DNA from: Pelecanus crispus
Lineage: Eukaryota > Chordata > Aves > Pelecaniformes > Pelecanidae
NCBI RefSeq assembly: GCF_030463565.1
Contig: NC_134643.1
Coordinates: 123,238,309 to 123,302,308 of the forward strand
Direction: 5' to 3'
Length of the DNA: 64,000 nucleotides
The notes under the pieces are model-generated. The model did no database searches, was not told the origin of the DNA, and was given only the letters and a program-made list of their open reading frames with translations. Of the stretch, positions 38,411 to 52,425 are shown one piece after another. Every line of letters starts with the position of its first letter. Position 1 is the first letter of the stretch. Made by a program: the position numbers and the translations under genes.

Positions 38411-38590
38411 CAGGATGTGAGTCAGTAGGCCGCGGCGTGAGGCGGGATGGCGGCGGAGCCGGCAGCGGCCCGGGAGGGAGCAGGTATGCCTTTGACTCAG
38501 CCAGGCTGCCTGCCTTTCCCCCTTCGCCTTCCTGCCGGGCTGCACTTGCACATGGGCTGCCTCCGCACCCTCTCTCCTCCCTCGCCCTTC
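38411..38590 (+). promoter_or_regulatory. Small GC-rich patch with first-exon-like features
   Basis: CpG-rich stretch containing GGGATGGCGGCGGAGCC, a Kozak-type ATG at 38447 opening M-A-A-E-P-A-A-A-R-E-G-A, then GGGAGCAG|GTATGCC, a plausible donor at 38483/38484. It resembles a housekeeping-type first exon on the strand opposite RUNX1. No downstream exon could be linked, so a chance occurrence is likely. Confidence 0.2.
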
Positions 38591-41500
38591 CGCCTCAGAA
38601 GTGACACCTGCCTGCTTGAAAATATAATTACCTGGACAAGCTACGAGTGATTTTCACAAGCCAGGGTCAGGCGAGACACAAGAGTCAGCCCCGAGTACCG
38701 AGCAGCTAGTTAGCCACTATCTGTGTCAGTGAAAATCCCCCCATCCTCAGCACAGCGAGATCAGGATGAATTGCGAAATAGCTGCTGCTGTTGCCAGACG
38801 TTTTTTCTCAAGTTGCAAAAATTTCTGTCAGTCATACGCAACAAACCCCGAAAGTTGCATAGCATCGAGCTTTGCAATTCCTCCACCACCCTGGCAGGCA
38901 CTTTAAAGGCAGCAACTGGCAGAAGACGTAGGGTGAATGAAAGCTGGGATTAGTTTACTGGTGTCAAACTCGGAGGCAGGCAAGGAGAGAGTTGGATACT
39001 TAACTGCTTTGAAAGGCTTTTCTGAGTCTGGGATTTGTCTGCCCCCTCCCCCCCGCCCCGGTCTGATTTGCTAATCTTTCCAAAGGGAAACAGTCTTTAT
39101 AGTGTGACTTTCCCCTCCTTTGAGTGTAAGGCAGGAATGGTCTTGATTAGACTTGTTCATTCAAAGAGGTGTCTTGCTTAATAGAGGAAATGGACAATGA
39201 GCACTGAAATACTCCACGTAGTTTTGTGCTCAGGAGAAAGATGCAGCGTGCCTAAAAACTTCAAGTCAGTCTTTCCTCCTTGCTCCCTTTGCCAACGTCT
39301 CTTACGTGCCCGTCTCTGCCTCTTCTTCCCGCTTGCTTTCTCTCATTCCCCCCTAGCCCCAGGAGCTTCAGCTGAAGGTGTGAGAAGCACAAGAGACGGT
39401 GATACGGTCCTGCATGAGTCTGACCTTATTCTCTCTCTGAAGCAAGGCATCCGAAATGACTCAATCTCCCTCCCTCACTCGGGACCCAGCAAATCCTTAG
39501 CCTAATGCAGCACTGTGAAAAGGTGTGTCATCTCCCGGCAGCTGAAAGAATTAGTCAGTAGCTTAAATAAGGGGGACTTTCCAAAGGACAAGTTCATCAC
39601 TGGCAGCGACAGCAGCAGTGGCAGCAGCCGCACAAGGCTGGTATTCTCATACCTCTCAGGGCTGGAACATGAGGAGCTGGAAAATTACAGAGCAAACTGT
39701 AAAATTCCACCAGCAGCTACTTTACCCTGCAGGGTGGTTTCCCTCCGTGTGCCAGGCTGTGGAAACCACTGTCACACCACAGGGCCACCTCCCAGCGCAA
39801 CAGCTGGGAGACCTGCAGGTTTCACAGAGGTGGGTGCGAGCTCTGATTTGCCCCCAGGAAAAGTTTTTCAAAGCCTTCTAATTTCCACTGGAAATTTATA
39901 GGAGATGAGCATTCACTCCTCTCCGTGGCCTTGAAAAGCCCCTTTTAGATTGCTAACAGGTGACAGGACTTATTCTGGTTGAGAACGACAGTGACACATA
40001 TGTCGCATGTCTGGAAATTTTTAAGTTGGGGGGGTGGGGTGGAAGAGCCACCCAAATCCCTAGCTATTCTCTGGAAGAGAGATCTTTGGCAGCAACCTCC
40101 TGCCTCAGTGTTTGCTTTCATTTCGTTTCAATATTACTGTGGTTTTGTGGAGTATTGCAAAGGCTAGAGAAGTTCTAGAGGCATTTGAGCCTCTAAAAAG
40201 CCTCCTGTGGGATAGGAGAATGAGGGAGTTTCTCCACACTGAGGCATCACACTCTGGAGAATAAAGAAGAAAAATATCAGCCTCAAGCAGAAACCTTTCA
40301 AAAAACAGTTGCTGAGGCTGCTTGTTCTAGCTGTGGTGCCCAGCGTTGATGCAGAACTTCCCAAAGCATGCTAGGTGCTGCACGGACATACAGGAGGGTA
40401 CCAGCCACTGAGAAGGATCTAGCATGTAGTAAAGAAGAGCGTGGAAAACCACAGACAAAGAGCGGTGTTTCTACTGTTCATTCGGTACTTTGCATTCAGT
40501 TTCTGTGCATCATCTACCCCCAACTCATCTTCTGTGTTAGCTCGTTTCTTTTCAACGCTGCACTAGAAAGGCTCTTGAGGACAAAAATGATGCAAATCTG
40601 CCAGCGGCTTTGAGGATATCAGTCCTCCAGTGCTGAATGTAGTGAAAGACTGGAAGTCTTATATGAAGATTTTTTGCTAGCTTTTTTTTAGAAATAGGTG
40701 AGAGGGAAGGGAGAGAAACAAACGAGTGCATCCTAATGGTTTTTTTGAATTTCCTTCACTCTCTTCATGTCCATGTCAAGAAAGTCAGTGTTCCAATGAT
40801 AGTAAGATACCTGGAGATGATACCAAAGGCAGCAGGAGAAAGCACCTGTTCTAGCTGTGTATATTCTGGGGATAGAAGGAGGAGAAGTGTGTATTCCTTC
40901 AAGTTTAAAGCTGCCTGAATGAGCTGCCTAGACTAGCAGAACCGTATATGCACCACACGCCGTAAAGAAACAAGTAGCGTTTTCGTAATGGCAACTGGCT
41001 GTGGGGTTGGGGTCCCCTCAAAAACCTCTCAGGTCTCATCGCTAACTTGGTGCCAGAATCAGGAAGTGCAGACAATTCCGAATACTGAACTGTGAAAACT
41101 CTGATTTCGCAATCAACATATGTGCTGCCCTAGCAGGTTAGTACATAAGCTGCTCAAATGAAATATAAACCATCTCTTCTCCTGAGTAAGCACACTCCTT
41201 CTGGGCTGGCGTCACTGCTCCTTTGAAGAACATGATGGCATTATAGGCAAACTGCAAAGTCTCTGGGTGCCAGTGACACGCAGAAGTTGGAAAGCTGAGT
41301 TTTGCAAATTAAAGATGCATTGTTCTTTGTCTTCGGAGGTATGAGTCACCCTGGAGAGCTGTGGTTATTTGTTCAAGAGGGAGACTCCATTCCACCACCC
41401 GTCCTCCTCTTCCCTCCCTCCCCGCATCAACAAGGAATGAAGTAAAAAAATTCAACCTTGACCTTCCACGCTTTTGGCTCCCCTGGAGGAGACATGCCGC

Positions 41501-41701
41501 CAGACTTGATGCCGCTGCAGTGTTCTCTCCTATCTCTAAGCGTACTGCTAAAGCACAAACTGAAACAGTGAGGAAATCAGGGACAGATACCACGCGGATG
41601 TCGGCGGCGAGCAGGCTTCACCCTTCGTCCCGTTGTGCCCAGCCTGGGAGGTGGCGCGACGCAGCGAGCCCCATGGCACAGGCGGGAGGGAGCCACTCCA
41701 A

Positions 41702-41751
41702 ACACGTACACGTGTGTATGTGCGCATACATACATGCACACACACACACAC
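41702..41751. repeat. 50-bp perfect alternating purine/pyrimidine tract with (CA)n
   Basis: Every even position is a purine and every odd one a pyrimidine from 41702 to 41751. The tract mixes CACGTACACGTGTGTATG, GCGC and (CA)7. Such tracts are the classical Z-DNA-forming sequence. It includes two CACGTG/CGCG-like CpG steps. Confidence 0.9.
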
Positions 41752-44700
41752 TTGTGTCCTTCCTGCATGACGCTGCAGTTTCCTCTAGCTTCAGAGGCGC
41801 TAGGGAGAGACCAGGTTGTGCTGCTGCTGCTGGGAGGGTGTATGATCTGTGGTGACATGCACAGGGACGAGGGGGTGGGACCTACTGGGGGAGTTACTGC
41901 TCCCTTATCCATCTTGGGAAATCCACACCTAGAAATCACATCTCTCCAAGTCTGGATGGGAATCGCATGGGGACTGTGGCAGCAGGTCAGAGACAAACCC
42001 TGCCAGACCACGGAGCACCTCTGTTCCTGTCCCACCTGTCCCCTCTCCAGCTTCTCCCCTCTGCTGCTCCAGGTCCCAGCTACTGCTCTCCTCGTCGCCT
42101 TTCCCTGAACCACACTAGTACGTGGTCGCCTCCCAGCTAATTAATTCCTCGCTCCTCACACTGCCCCCTGAGGAAGGGTGTTATTGCAATCCTCATTTTA
42201 GCAGACGGAGAACAGATGAACGCAGAAAGCAAGGCTCCAATTCAGCCGAGCACTCGGCGCACAGAGCTCAGCACTTGGCTGAGTCAGAGCACATGTGAAT
42301 TACCTGATGTCACCCCAGCAGGGAAAGTTCACCTGTAAAAACAGCTTGGGGGAGATGTATCCACTTTGTCCTAGTTAGCTCACACCTTGAAAGCAGTCTA
42401 CCCAAAGTGTAGGGCTCAGGTGGGGTACAATGTTCACTGAGAAGCAGGTCAATTAGCCCATCTCACTACCTCGCTGCTGGTGAGAGCAGCTGCTTTCAGC
42501 CTGCCTTGGGCAGGTATATCATGCCCTGGAAATGCAGATGTGGAACTTGGGTGCTAATTGTGTACAAAGTGTAATGCTGTCTCCTGGTGTCCTGGCTCTT
42601 GGGGGAGGATTTATCCCACCTGAGAGATCTGCAATGTAGGTGTCTACCTCTGAGCTACTTGTCTAGACTCTAGACTTTATTGCCAACAGGGTAAAACAGA
42701 CACTCGTGGGGTGCAAGTCATTTCAACCTGAGGGAGACATCTAAGCCAAGCCAGGCAGGTGAATCACACCCAATGAACAGCTGTTTCTCTCCCCGATCGA
42801 AAAGATACCAGATGACTGTGTCAGACGGAGACACACAAAACATGGATTTCTAAAGTTAGGTGAAATGAATCCCAGCCTGGTGTTATACCTCCGAAGTTTC
42901 TCTTCCATGGGGTGGAGCAAGACCGAAGGAAGTGGAGAGGTATCTCCTGGGCCAGGACCTGGAAGTCACCTTAGGTCACTATTTGCAGACATAGGATTAC
43001 CTGCACCTTCCTCTCCAGGGCAATACCCTCCACGCCTGTGGGCTGGACCTGACCCTGCTGGTCCTGGGAGGGGATTGCTGATACCCTGGTGCCCAGCCCC
43101 GGAGCCATTGCCCGAGCAGGACTCTGCCTTCGGGCGTTCAAAAAGGCAGTCATGAGCTCATGTCACGGTGAAACATTTCCTAGCTTTCTGTCTACATTTC
43201 AAGACAATTAAATATGAGGCTGAAAGCTCCTTGGATGGATTATTCCCACTGGAAAACCAATGCCATGAAAAAAGGAGCAGAGCTGAATGAGGAGGTCTCT
43301 GCAGTCTACTGGGAGACACGATGATAAAGGAATGACTACAATGTGGCCTCAGGTATCTTACAGGTTGCTCATGGTCATGTGAACTAATTACTCCATATTA
43401 AAGTTCTTTAGCCTACACATAAACAAAAAGTCCTCATCAATCTCTCCTTTTACACTTTCAGTTCTCCCTCCTCTTTTTCAACATGAAAGAAGTGGAAGAA
43501 AAAACTTACTCTCTGGAGCTTACAGTCATTTTATCCACCACAAAACGCTGACCTTGATATGGACTAATTAGGATTGCAATAGATTATTAATACAAGTCGG
43601 TAAGGTGGAGTTTTGTCAGTATAAAAGAGGCCTTTGAAGATAACAGCCATTTACACTTTCATGATCTCATCCCAAGTGCTCAGAAGAAAGCCTATAAACC
43701 AATAGAGTGGAATTCATCCAGGGGCACTCTGCACACACAGCGGAGTATCACCCTCCAAACTCTTATTCAGGGTGGCAAATGAAATCTGCTTGGATTCTTT
43801 TAAATTCCAACACAAATCAGGATTAAAACAACTTTTGGTAATAAGCAGATCTCTGATGATCTAAAGACACACTGGTTCATTTTATTGACTTAGAGAAAGT
43901 AAGTGACATATCAAATGCAACCTTCATACTTTAACAACTGAGGTCACCTTGAGAAAAATGATACTGAGCCCAGTGGTATGAAACCTCTCTCCAGAGTGCA
44001 GCTTTGATTTACAATGTGAAGTAAGGTCTTCTTCATGTGAACATATATTTGTAAAGTCAGTTTGACTTGGAATGATGCATGGATTTTTTTAAAAAGGAGG
44101 TAACTAAGAAACTGTTGCTCATTATGGTACTAAACCAAAATGGACTTGTTGAAAACTCTATTAAATGATCTGCTCCTCTAAACTGTCAAGCTGGTTTTGA
44201 GGAGATCTGCAAAAACAAAATAGAAAATGAGTCAAGCCCAGAAGTATGTGCTGAAAGCCCCAACTCACTGGGTTGTCAGGGGCATTCAGTCCAGAAATAC
44301 ATTTAAAACACCGTTTAAGAAATGCTTTGCTTCCTTTACGAAATCCCTTGGCACTTGCTGTGTAGCCGAGGAATGCAGCATCCTGCCGTGCTGTGGCCAT
44401 CACCAATTCCACCCAACCTATGGTACGGACGGGTGGCAGCAGGACGTCTCCCCTGACTCCACCCTGAATCAGAGAGGCCGGAGGAGTACAGCCAGAGGAA
44501 GAAGGATTAAAAGGAAGGTAAAGACTCATCTCCTTGTTCAACCCTTCTCCACAGTTGTGGGAGCAGGACTGCTCAAGACACGCACTAGGTCCAGCTCAGC
44601 TTGCACGTTCGCTCTGCTGGCCATATTTAAATGTTATACTGATTGATTTCAGAGCAGGCTAGATCTAAATTTGAAGGGCAAAAGATACAGGCAGCACAAC

Positions 44701-45229
44701 CTTTAAAGTTAGAATTGCTTCTCTCTTTAGTGCTACTGAAGATTCCAAGCAGAAGCTCAGCAAATCAACGCACAGAGAAGCTGCTGCAGGGCTGAAACCC
44801 CTCGGTAGTCCTTCTGAAGCAAGGCGCCGAAAATGAGACCCCTGAATAAGTAGGCGTGGGGCTTTGAACACGCAGGGCTCAGCCAGCAACGCCCCGGACA
44901 CACACTCTCCATCAGGGTGGTTGGGGAGGGGTCTGCCCCGAACAGGGAGGATACGCCTGTGCCACCCATCAGGGCAGCGATGCCTGGAGAAGACCCAGGG
45001 GGGAGCCTGCCGATGCCCCAACTCCCATACACCTCCCTACCCCTTCTCCTGGAGCTCTTCCTGCAGAGGACCCAGGGCAACCAGGCTGCTTGGAGACATG
45101 CACTGCAGCCCCAAATTTTGTGTATCTATGTCCTGATCATAATTTCTGGTTTGTGTGCAGGTGGGTGCTACCAGCATGGGTGGAGTAAGGAATAACAGTG
45201 TTGAAGGAAAATTGTAAGCCAGTATAGAA

Positions 45230-46390
45230 AAGAAGTGTCAACACATGTCAAATGTTGCAAAATGTCCTAGTGTGGAAGAAATAAAGTAATTCCCAGTATT
45301 AGCCAACAACAGCTGTTGTGCTGCCAGACTGAGGAAGATTTCTTTTTTGAATAGGAAATGTGTGATGTTTTATACAAATAACAGTTTTGTTTCACTTTCT
45401 GTATTAAACATCTTACAAATTAACCTTTAATATACTAAACACTTCTGAACGGCTTGAAAAATCTATCTTGCTATAACATCTTTTCAAATTACACCCTGTG
45501 ACTAGCCTATCTGCTCAGAAATATCATCTAAAATTATTGTTCTCTGTTAGCAGTTACGAACCCACAAAACACACATCAAAAACTTCTTAGAAACTTAAAC
45601 ACAGGTAAACTCCACTGAATGTGCTGAACTGAGCAGTTTTGGACAACTGTGGCATGGAGAGTAAGATCACAAGTCATCATTACAAGCAAAAGGAACCTTT
45701 TCCCATTTAAGAAACTATCTCAAAGCTAAACATAATCATGATATGTAAGCAAATATTAAATAATTATTTAGGTAAGAGTAAGACCAAACAAAGGCATTTA
45801 CATTTAATGTAAAAAACCAATGCAATGGCAAGAAACAAGGTTATTCTAGGTTATAGATTGTTGGCTTGGTCAGGGACAAAAAAAACTTCAGAAATTGCCC
45901 TAATTGAAGTATTTTTAATGTCTACATTTTCACAATGTTAAAAATTGGCAACATTTTGAAACAATTCATTTAAATTCAACCAGAAATTATATATATGGTG
46001 GTGTTGTTTTGCAGTTGTTGATATTTTGGGACTGCCAGAGAAACAAAACAAAAAAGCCTTTCATTTATTTGTGCAGGTCTTTAATCTGTTTAAATTAATA
46101 TGCTGTATTACTCATTTTTTCCCCAACGTGATCCTAAAATGATTGCTTAGCTGCACTCACATTAGTCTCTCCTCCCAGTGAATTAAATATGAAATGGTTT
46201 ATTCCCCCGTCCTCCAGCAGCTCTTCCCCCATCCTCACACACTCATTTAGCCAGTCTGAACTTACAGATAAGCTGATGATGAGACACTAGAAGGCAAAAA
46301 CAGACAATTACCTAGGCAAATGTTTGAAGGATTTGGGCCCTGCGGCAAAAATACTGTTTACTGAAGACTGAAAGCACCATTTCTACTTAG
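45230..46390. other. AT-rich open-frame-free block in intron 6
   Basis: About 1.2 kb with no open frame of 60 codons on either strand and few CpGs. No repeat recognised. Could be plain intronic DNA or non-coding regulatory sequence. Confidence 0.4.
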
Positions 46391-49300
46391 TACAAGCCAG
46401 TGTGTCTGAACTCAGCAGTTCTGGATAGTGGCCACCAGTGGACTCAGAGCAAGGTTTATAGGTGCAAGATAACATCACGCTCCCGTCTGCATTTCATCAC
46501 CGCAGGGCCTTTTTCTGTATTCTTAAACAAAGGCATGCAAGTCCCAACAGAAGTATACTTTACCATCTGTCTTTATATTCACTCATTACATAGTTAATCA
46601 TTTATTTTTATGCTGAAGACCACCCCGACAAGGTACAAGGGCAGGTCCTCGGCTGGCCTAGGTAGTAGAGCAAGGCCAACTTACATTGGCTGAAGAGCTG
46701 TCTTGTGGTCGAATTCTGCACCTTTCAAAACTCACTGGATATGAGCAAGGTTGCAGCGCCTCACGCTCTCCTTTTTTGCTTCCTGCTTTCCTCCTCGAAA
46801 GATGTTTTGGGGCAAAGAATGGAGACTGCAGTAAGAGTCAAGATGAGGAGGAACGAGAACACAACTCTGTGTTGCATTTCACGCTGCTCCTCCCGCTCAG
46901 CCTGCCATCTGCCCACTCCCATCTGCATCGGTGCAACCAGTGATGGCACTGGCAAAAATGGAGGAGAACAGGCTAGAAAGCAAGGAAAAAGGACACGGGA
47001 AAGCTGCTGAACTGCACAACCAGTCTTTCAGCTGGATGGGTGGACCCAGTCACTAACAGCACCGCAGCAGTTCTGCTGACTCAGGAGGCTCAGTTACCCT
47101 TTGCTGATACAGGGCAAACAGATATGTGGGGAGAGCCTGGAAGGCTACTCTGCATTTTCAGGCTGTTTCAACAGTAGGGAGCAAACTCCCGCTCGAAGGA
47201 AATGCTCAGCCACGTGCCTCCTGTCTGAGCTGGTGAATAATTGCCATTAACATAGTAAATGGGAAAAAAACCTGCATGTTTTTTTTCCTGCAGGTCTGCA
47301 GCCCCTGCCTCCCTCTGCCACCCACTCTCAGTGGAAAGAAGGGCACAACAGAAAGGGCAGGAAAAGGCTCTAATTTAGGACCAGAAGTACTATCTGACCA
47401 AAAAAGAACTACAAAACAACTCCAATAGAGTTGACTTCGTTTTGACACAACACTTTGAAAGAAATAGCCAACATTACAGTTTCCAGAGGATGCACTTCTA
47501 AGACATCTGCACAACAGAACTGGAGGAGGAAGAGTGGATGACGGGAGACCTCAAGGGCAATGATGGACAACCAAGACAAAGATCAGACTCCTGCCTTCAA
47601 CTCGGGAGTGAATGGTGTCTGGGGCCAGGCTGATTCTCCATCCAGGCTGAGCTGCTTCAGTGCCAAGAAGCAGAGGATCTCAGCCGCACTGGCATCTGAG
47701 CCCAACACCTTTCACAATCTCTGAGATCTTAAGAAATGGCCCCAAAATGCTAGGTAAATGGCACAGGTGCTAGGCACACTGATAAGAAGCTATTAATACT
47801 GCTAACCCAGCTGCAGGTAAACTTTCCAGTAAGGGTGCGACAAACTAGGTGCTTATCTCCCATGCTTAATCCACTGCGCATGGTCCTACAAAGGAAGACC
47901 CTGGAGACCAGATCTTAGTCACATTTAACTGCCAGGATTAAGCTATACTTTCCATAAGCACTCCACTGGCTTTGTTTTGTAAATATGTTTTCCCATAAAG
48001 AAAAGCGGGGCATGCTACATCAAGGCATGGGGAGCGTGTCTTGTAAGGAGACAGCATTTCCTCAGTCCTCCCTTTATTTTTTTTTCCTTCTTCTTCAAAT
48101 GTGAAAAATAAGTTGTATGACAGCCTTTGGTGGAGATGTGTGCAACAAGGCCTTCATTGTCTCAGACAGGTGTGAGATTGGAATTGATTCAGTGCCAACA
48201 ACCCCAGTATCAGAGCCAGCTCTGTGAGCTGAAAACATACACCAACCATCCAGTAATACCACTGCAGCCAGCCAGAGACTCAACAATTTAAGGCTTAACA
48301 CACACAACATAAATCAGATGAGGATGTACCAGCCAACCGTCAGCTTCTTGGGCAGATGCCTGCAGACCGTCTGTGCAGATCAGACCTTGCCTGTTTCAGT
48401 TATTGGAAACATTTTTTTTTTTTTTCATATAAAGATGAGAGGCTGGGTGGAGCAGCTAGCTCAGACACATTTACATTTGCCCTATCTTGCCCCAACAGCC
48501 CTCCTTTGCTTGCCGTTTGGAGGCAGTCCTTCTTGTAAAGTCACTTTATTCCAAGTGCAGGAGGGAAGGAACTACATCTTGGGGAAATGTTTAATGTACA
48601 AATACAAAAATCACATGGACACATACTCGCTATGCACCACCCTCGTGAAACAAAACCGTTCCTTTCCATGGGAGTTTAGGAGGCTCTGAACATGATCAAA
48701 CAAGCACAAGAATTAACACAGCTGTTTTTCTTTCTTTCGTTTCTTTTTTTTTTTCCCATGGATCTATTTCCTTCACTTTTCCAGGAAAACCTGTTTTCAC
48801 ACTCTCTCCTCTCTGCCTTTACTTCTCCCACCTGCTTCAACCTAGTCCCTGCTCTACCTCTGGCCGCGTTAGTCACCCTGGTGAGGGCAAGAGCAGGCAG
48901 TGCCGGTGGCCTCCCGCTCCTTCCCCAGGCTTCGGCATGTGCGGGGAGAGATCCTACAAGGCATGCTGCCACCCCGGGCTTGGTCACCCATGGGTGATCC
49001 TCGGACACACCGATGACGGCCAGGCCCTCCACTGTGCCCAAGGCATCTGGCGAGCCCTGCTCTGCCGGATTTCTCCCTATGCCCTGGCAGGTCACTTTTA
49101 GCTGCCCTTGACACCAGCTGCAAGCCCTTCTCCCTTCTCCAGCTCCTCCATCCTCGGGGAGCACATGGGGCTCTTGCATTTCATAACAGAGACAGACAGC
49201 GCTCACTGTACTTTACTGAGCGAAAGGGGGACCGAAAGGCTTCCCTGGGCCAGCGCTGGCTCCTGCAGGTCCCAGGCTGGTCCCCTACCGCATCCGTCTG

Positions 49301-52299
49301 CAGGGCTTACCTGCTGGCCGGGCAATGGGAGAGGGCTTGCAAGGGTGGAGGCTGGGGAGCGCCATCAGCACAAGGGCCTGGCACAAACACCAGATACGTG
49401 CTTAGAAGCTGAAGGAAGCTGAAAGAGACCTTTTCAAAAAAGTATTTGCAGAGGAGGGGTAAAAATGACAATACCCTAGTGATCTGTTGTATTTAGGGGA
49501 GCATTAGTTGGCAAATCTTGGCTTACGCTACTTGAAATGTCTCCCTCCCTTTTGTGTGGTTCCTTTTCAAGTTAACACAAGTGTTCACTTTCATAATGTG
49601 TGGCAGAGCAGAACTGTCTTCTGGTGGATACTTTCCCCCATGAACTAATTAATACTGCGTTTGAATTTGCAAATTGTTTTGCATGTAAAATTGCTCATTT
49701 ATATATAGGTCTCAAGGATATCAAAGAGACTATTCTTTTGAGCAGTTATTCACGTGCTTTACTGCAGAATGAGAATCATCATTTGGACTTGGGATTTTTA
49801 AAATTAAATATACTTCAGTAACCTTATGCAATGAGAACTGAAATCATCATAAATGCTATATTTGCTCAGCTAGCTCTAAATCATCATTAGACTAATAAAA
49901 CAAAGCATCGCTTCTGACAAAATGTTGTCTTTCCTACAGTCCAAAGGACGTAGCAGGTTACAGCAACTTCTCTGAATACTGGAAAATTAGTGATGAATAA
50001 AGCAGTGAATATCTCACTTGTTGCTATGCAAAGGATTTTTGGTTTCATTGGTTTTTGTTGGCAATGATCACCTGAATTTCATCTGCAAGAAGATAAGGGA
50101 ATCTAAACTGGCCAAGTGATATCCAAAAAATCTGATAATTTCAATTGTTTAAAAATGCAGAGGATGCAAACTACAATGGTTTATATTCTAAAGTGTGTCT
50201 AGTGATCCAGTTCCATTTTTGGGTACCTAATCAAAGACATTCAGAGCATCTCTTTTGCAAATATCCAGGTTCCTTGAAAGTGCCTGGAGTTGAACACCAA
50301 AACCTGGAAGCTCTCAGAACCACTGATGTTGAACTGAGTATCTTGCCCAACACAGATAAACCAAGTAAACATCTGAAACAGACCTAGGCATTACTGTTGG
50401 AAATCAAGCTCACCCTGACAGCAAACCCACAACTTTTTAATGGATCTATTTCCTATGCTTTTGTTTTTCAGTGCTTTTAAGAGAAGAGTTGTATAAATAG
50501 AATGAAAATGGTCAGATGGAGACGACCGTCTATTTGACTATATAATGTGCACTTCCCCACATAATTGATTGTTTTACCGAGCACATCCAAGCCCATTGTT
50601 CTTTGCATGTGAACAATCTCCATTTATAGGGGTCATAATGTACTGAATACACAGGGAAAACTTATAAATAAGTTTGCTAAGGGTGTACTGTGTACTCAGT
50701 CATGTAAAAAGAGCCCTGTGAACCTTCTAACCACGTGAGATCATTAGAGAAGATCTGCTTGATGCAACATCTTGTTAAAGGCATGGCAGCAGAAGAGGCG
50801 AGGACATGTCTGTACTTGATGCTTCGAAAGGAGCCCCCTACCCCATGGATAAATCTCACTGATAATGAAAGCGGACACCATGCCAGTCCTCCTGAATGCA
50901 AAGCCTCTTGGCTGCTATGACCACCGGTAGCCGCTGCAGCCTCCTGAGGAGCTAGAGGGGTTGATTCCACTCCATCCAAATCTAGCCATCTGCACCAACC
51001 CAGACCATGCAGGCTCTGCACACTGAGGTGGGGTTTTCACCTCAGAAACAAACATTTGGACGCTAACTTATGTGCTAGTCTCCTCATTTTCTCCTTTTTC
51101 ATTTTCTAGATGGCAAACAGTAAGGGTGCCTGTGGTCACTCTTCTCTAATTCCTCAGCATTTCAAGTTTGGAGAGGCTCAATTCAGTACTTGAGGGAGAA
51201 GAATACATTCAATTACAAAATCAAAGTGGTATCTTCTGGCACATGGGCAGCATCAGCTGAATAATAAGCTGGTTTCAGTGGGTGTTTGTTTTTAGGGTAA
51301 GGAGCTGTTATTTATTTTTTGTTTGTTTTATTTACCATGGAAGGTAATTTGAGCTCTGGTATCAAAACATGTTATGTTCTGCCAAGAGGGGATTAAAGAG
51401 GAGAATGCTATGGAAAGAAACTGGGTTTGTCAGTAAAGAACTGAGACAGATTTTATTTACTGGAGTTTTGCAATCAGCGCTTTTAATCTTCCTCACAACT
51501 GGGCCATTCAAAGGCCAAGAATACGCTTCAAGGGCCAGTGAGGAATAACCCAAAACCCAAGGAGCAGCTGCCTCAAATGCTGAAATGCTATCGAACACAT
51601 AGCCATGTGTTGCCATCCAAAGTTCAGGACGGTGGAAGCACCTGCCTCTGGGGCAGGCAGGGATATTTGCTTTAGACATCTCCAGCATGCCGATGCCATA
51701 GGTGAGATTTAGCGCTGGGCAAGAGAAGCAGTAAGCCAGACGAAGGTGTTTCCATGGAAAAGTAAGAGTGCACAGTGACCCAGCTAATCTCAACAGCAAA
51801 CAGAAATGTCCCCTGAGGGACATTTAAGCTGCCATCCTGAAAGATGTTGAGCCTTCTCAGTTGCTCCAGAAATGAGGAGGAGAGAAGAGCAGGCAGAGGC
51901 TACACCTTGGAGGGGTGACTCCAGCACTGCTGTACCAGCAGAGAGCTAAAGGAGCAAGAAGTGAGCCTGAGCAATTCACTCTTTTCTCCGGCGATCACAG
52001 TGACCACTGAGAGCACTGACACTAGGCTGGTAACACCAGTGCAGGCACAAGATTCCTGCATTGGGTCAGAGAGCAGCTCCACTTTTGCAATGACATAACG
52101 GAGAAGGGACTTTGGCATACAAGTGCTGTGCTTTGGCATACTTTGGCTGTGCAAGTTAAAAACTGAACCAGGGATACCTGTCCCTACCTGCAAGCTATGT
52201 TTCTCTTAGCAGTATCCATCAACTCGATGTTGTTCTCATGTGGTAAAAGACATGGACTGATTAATGAAAAATAAAACTGTGTCTGGGCACAAGCTGCCA

Positions 52300-52425
52300 A
52301 ATTTTATAGGTGCCTAAAGATTCAGCTAGACAGCTAGAAAGACTTCCAAAGGCATCTCCGTAGCTGTCACTGATTTCTTTGGGGCTTAGGTGCTTGGGCA
52401 CTATCAAAAGCTTGCTAAGGGACCC
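52300..52425 (-). mobile_element. Ancient sauropsid interspersed repeat fragment
   Basis: On the minus strand it reads GCCCAAGCACCTAAGCCCCA, AAGAAATCAGTGACAGC, GATGCCTTTGGAAGTC and TTAGGCACCTATAAAATTTG. This resembles the same old repeat family as the copy near 27.2 kb. Assigned from memory of the pattern; strongly diverged. Confidence 0.4.

Noticed and set aside
41361..42113. Overlapping frames of 157-178 codons on both strands
   Set aside because: Several mutually overlapping frames cover a moderately GC-rich stretch and cross a CA microsatellite. No splice-linked or family evidence.
48676..49206. 176-codon minus-strand frame in intron 6
   Set aside because: No family resemblance. It includes a lysine-rich stretch produced by a T-tract, and an opposing frame is also open.
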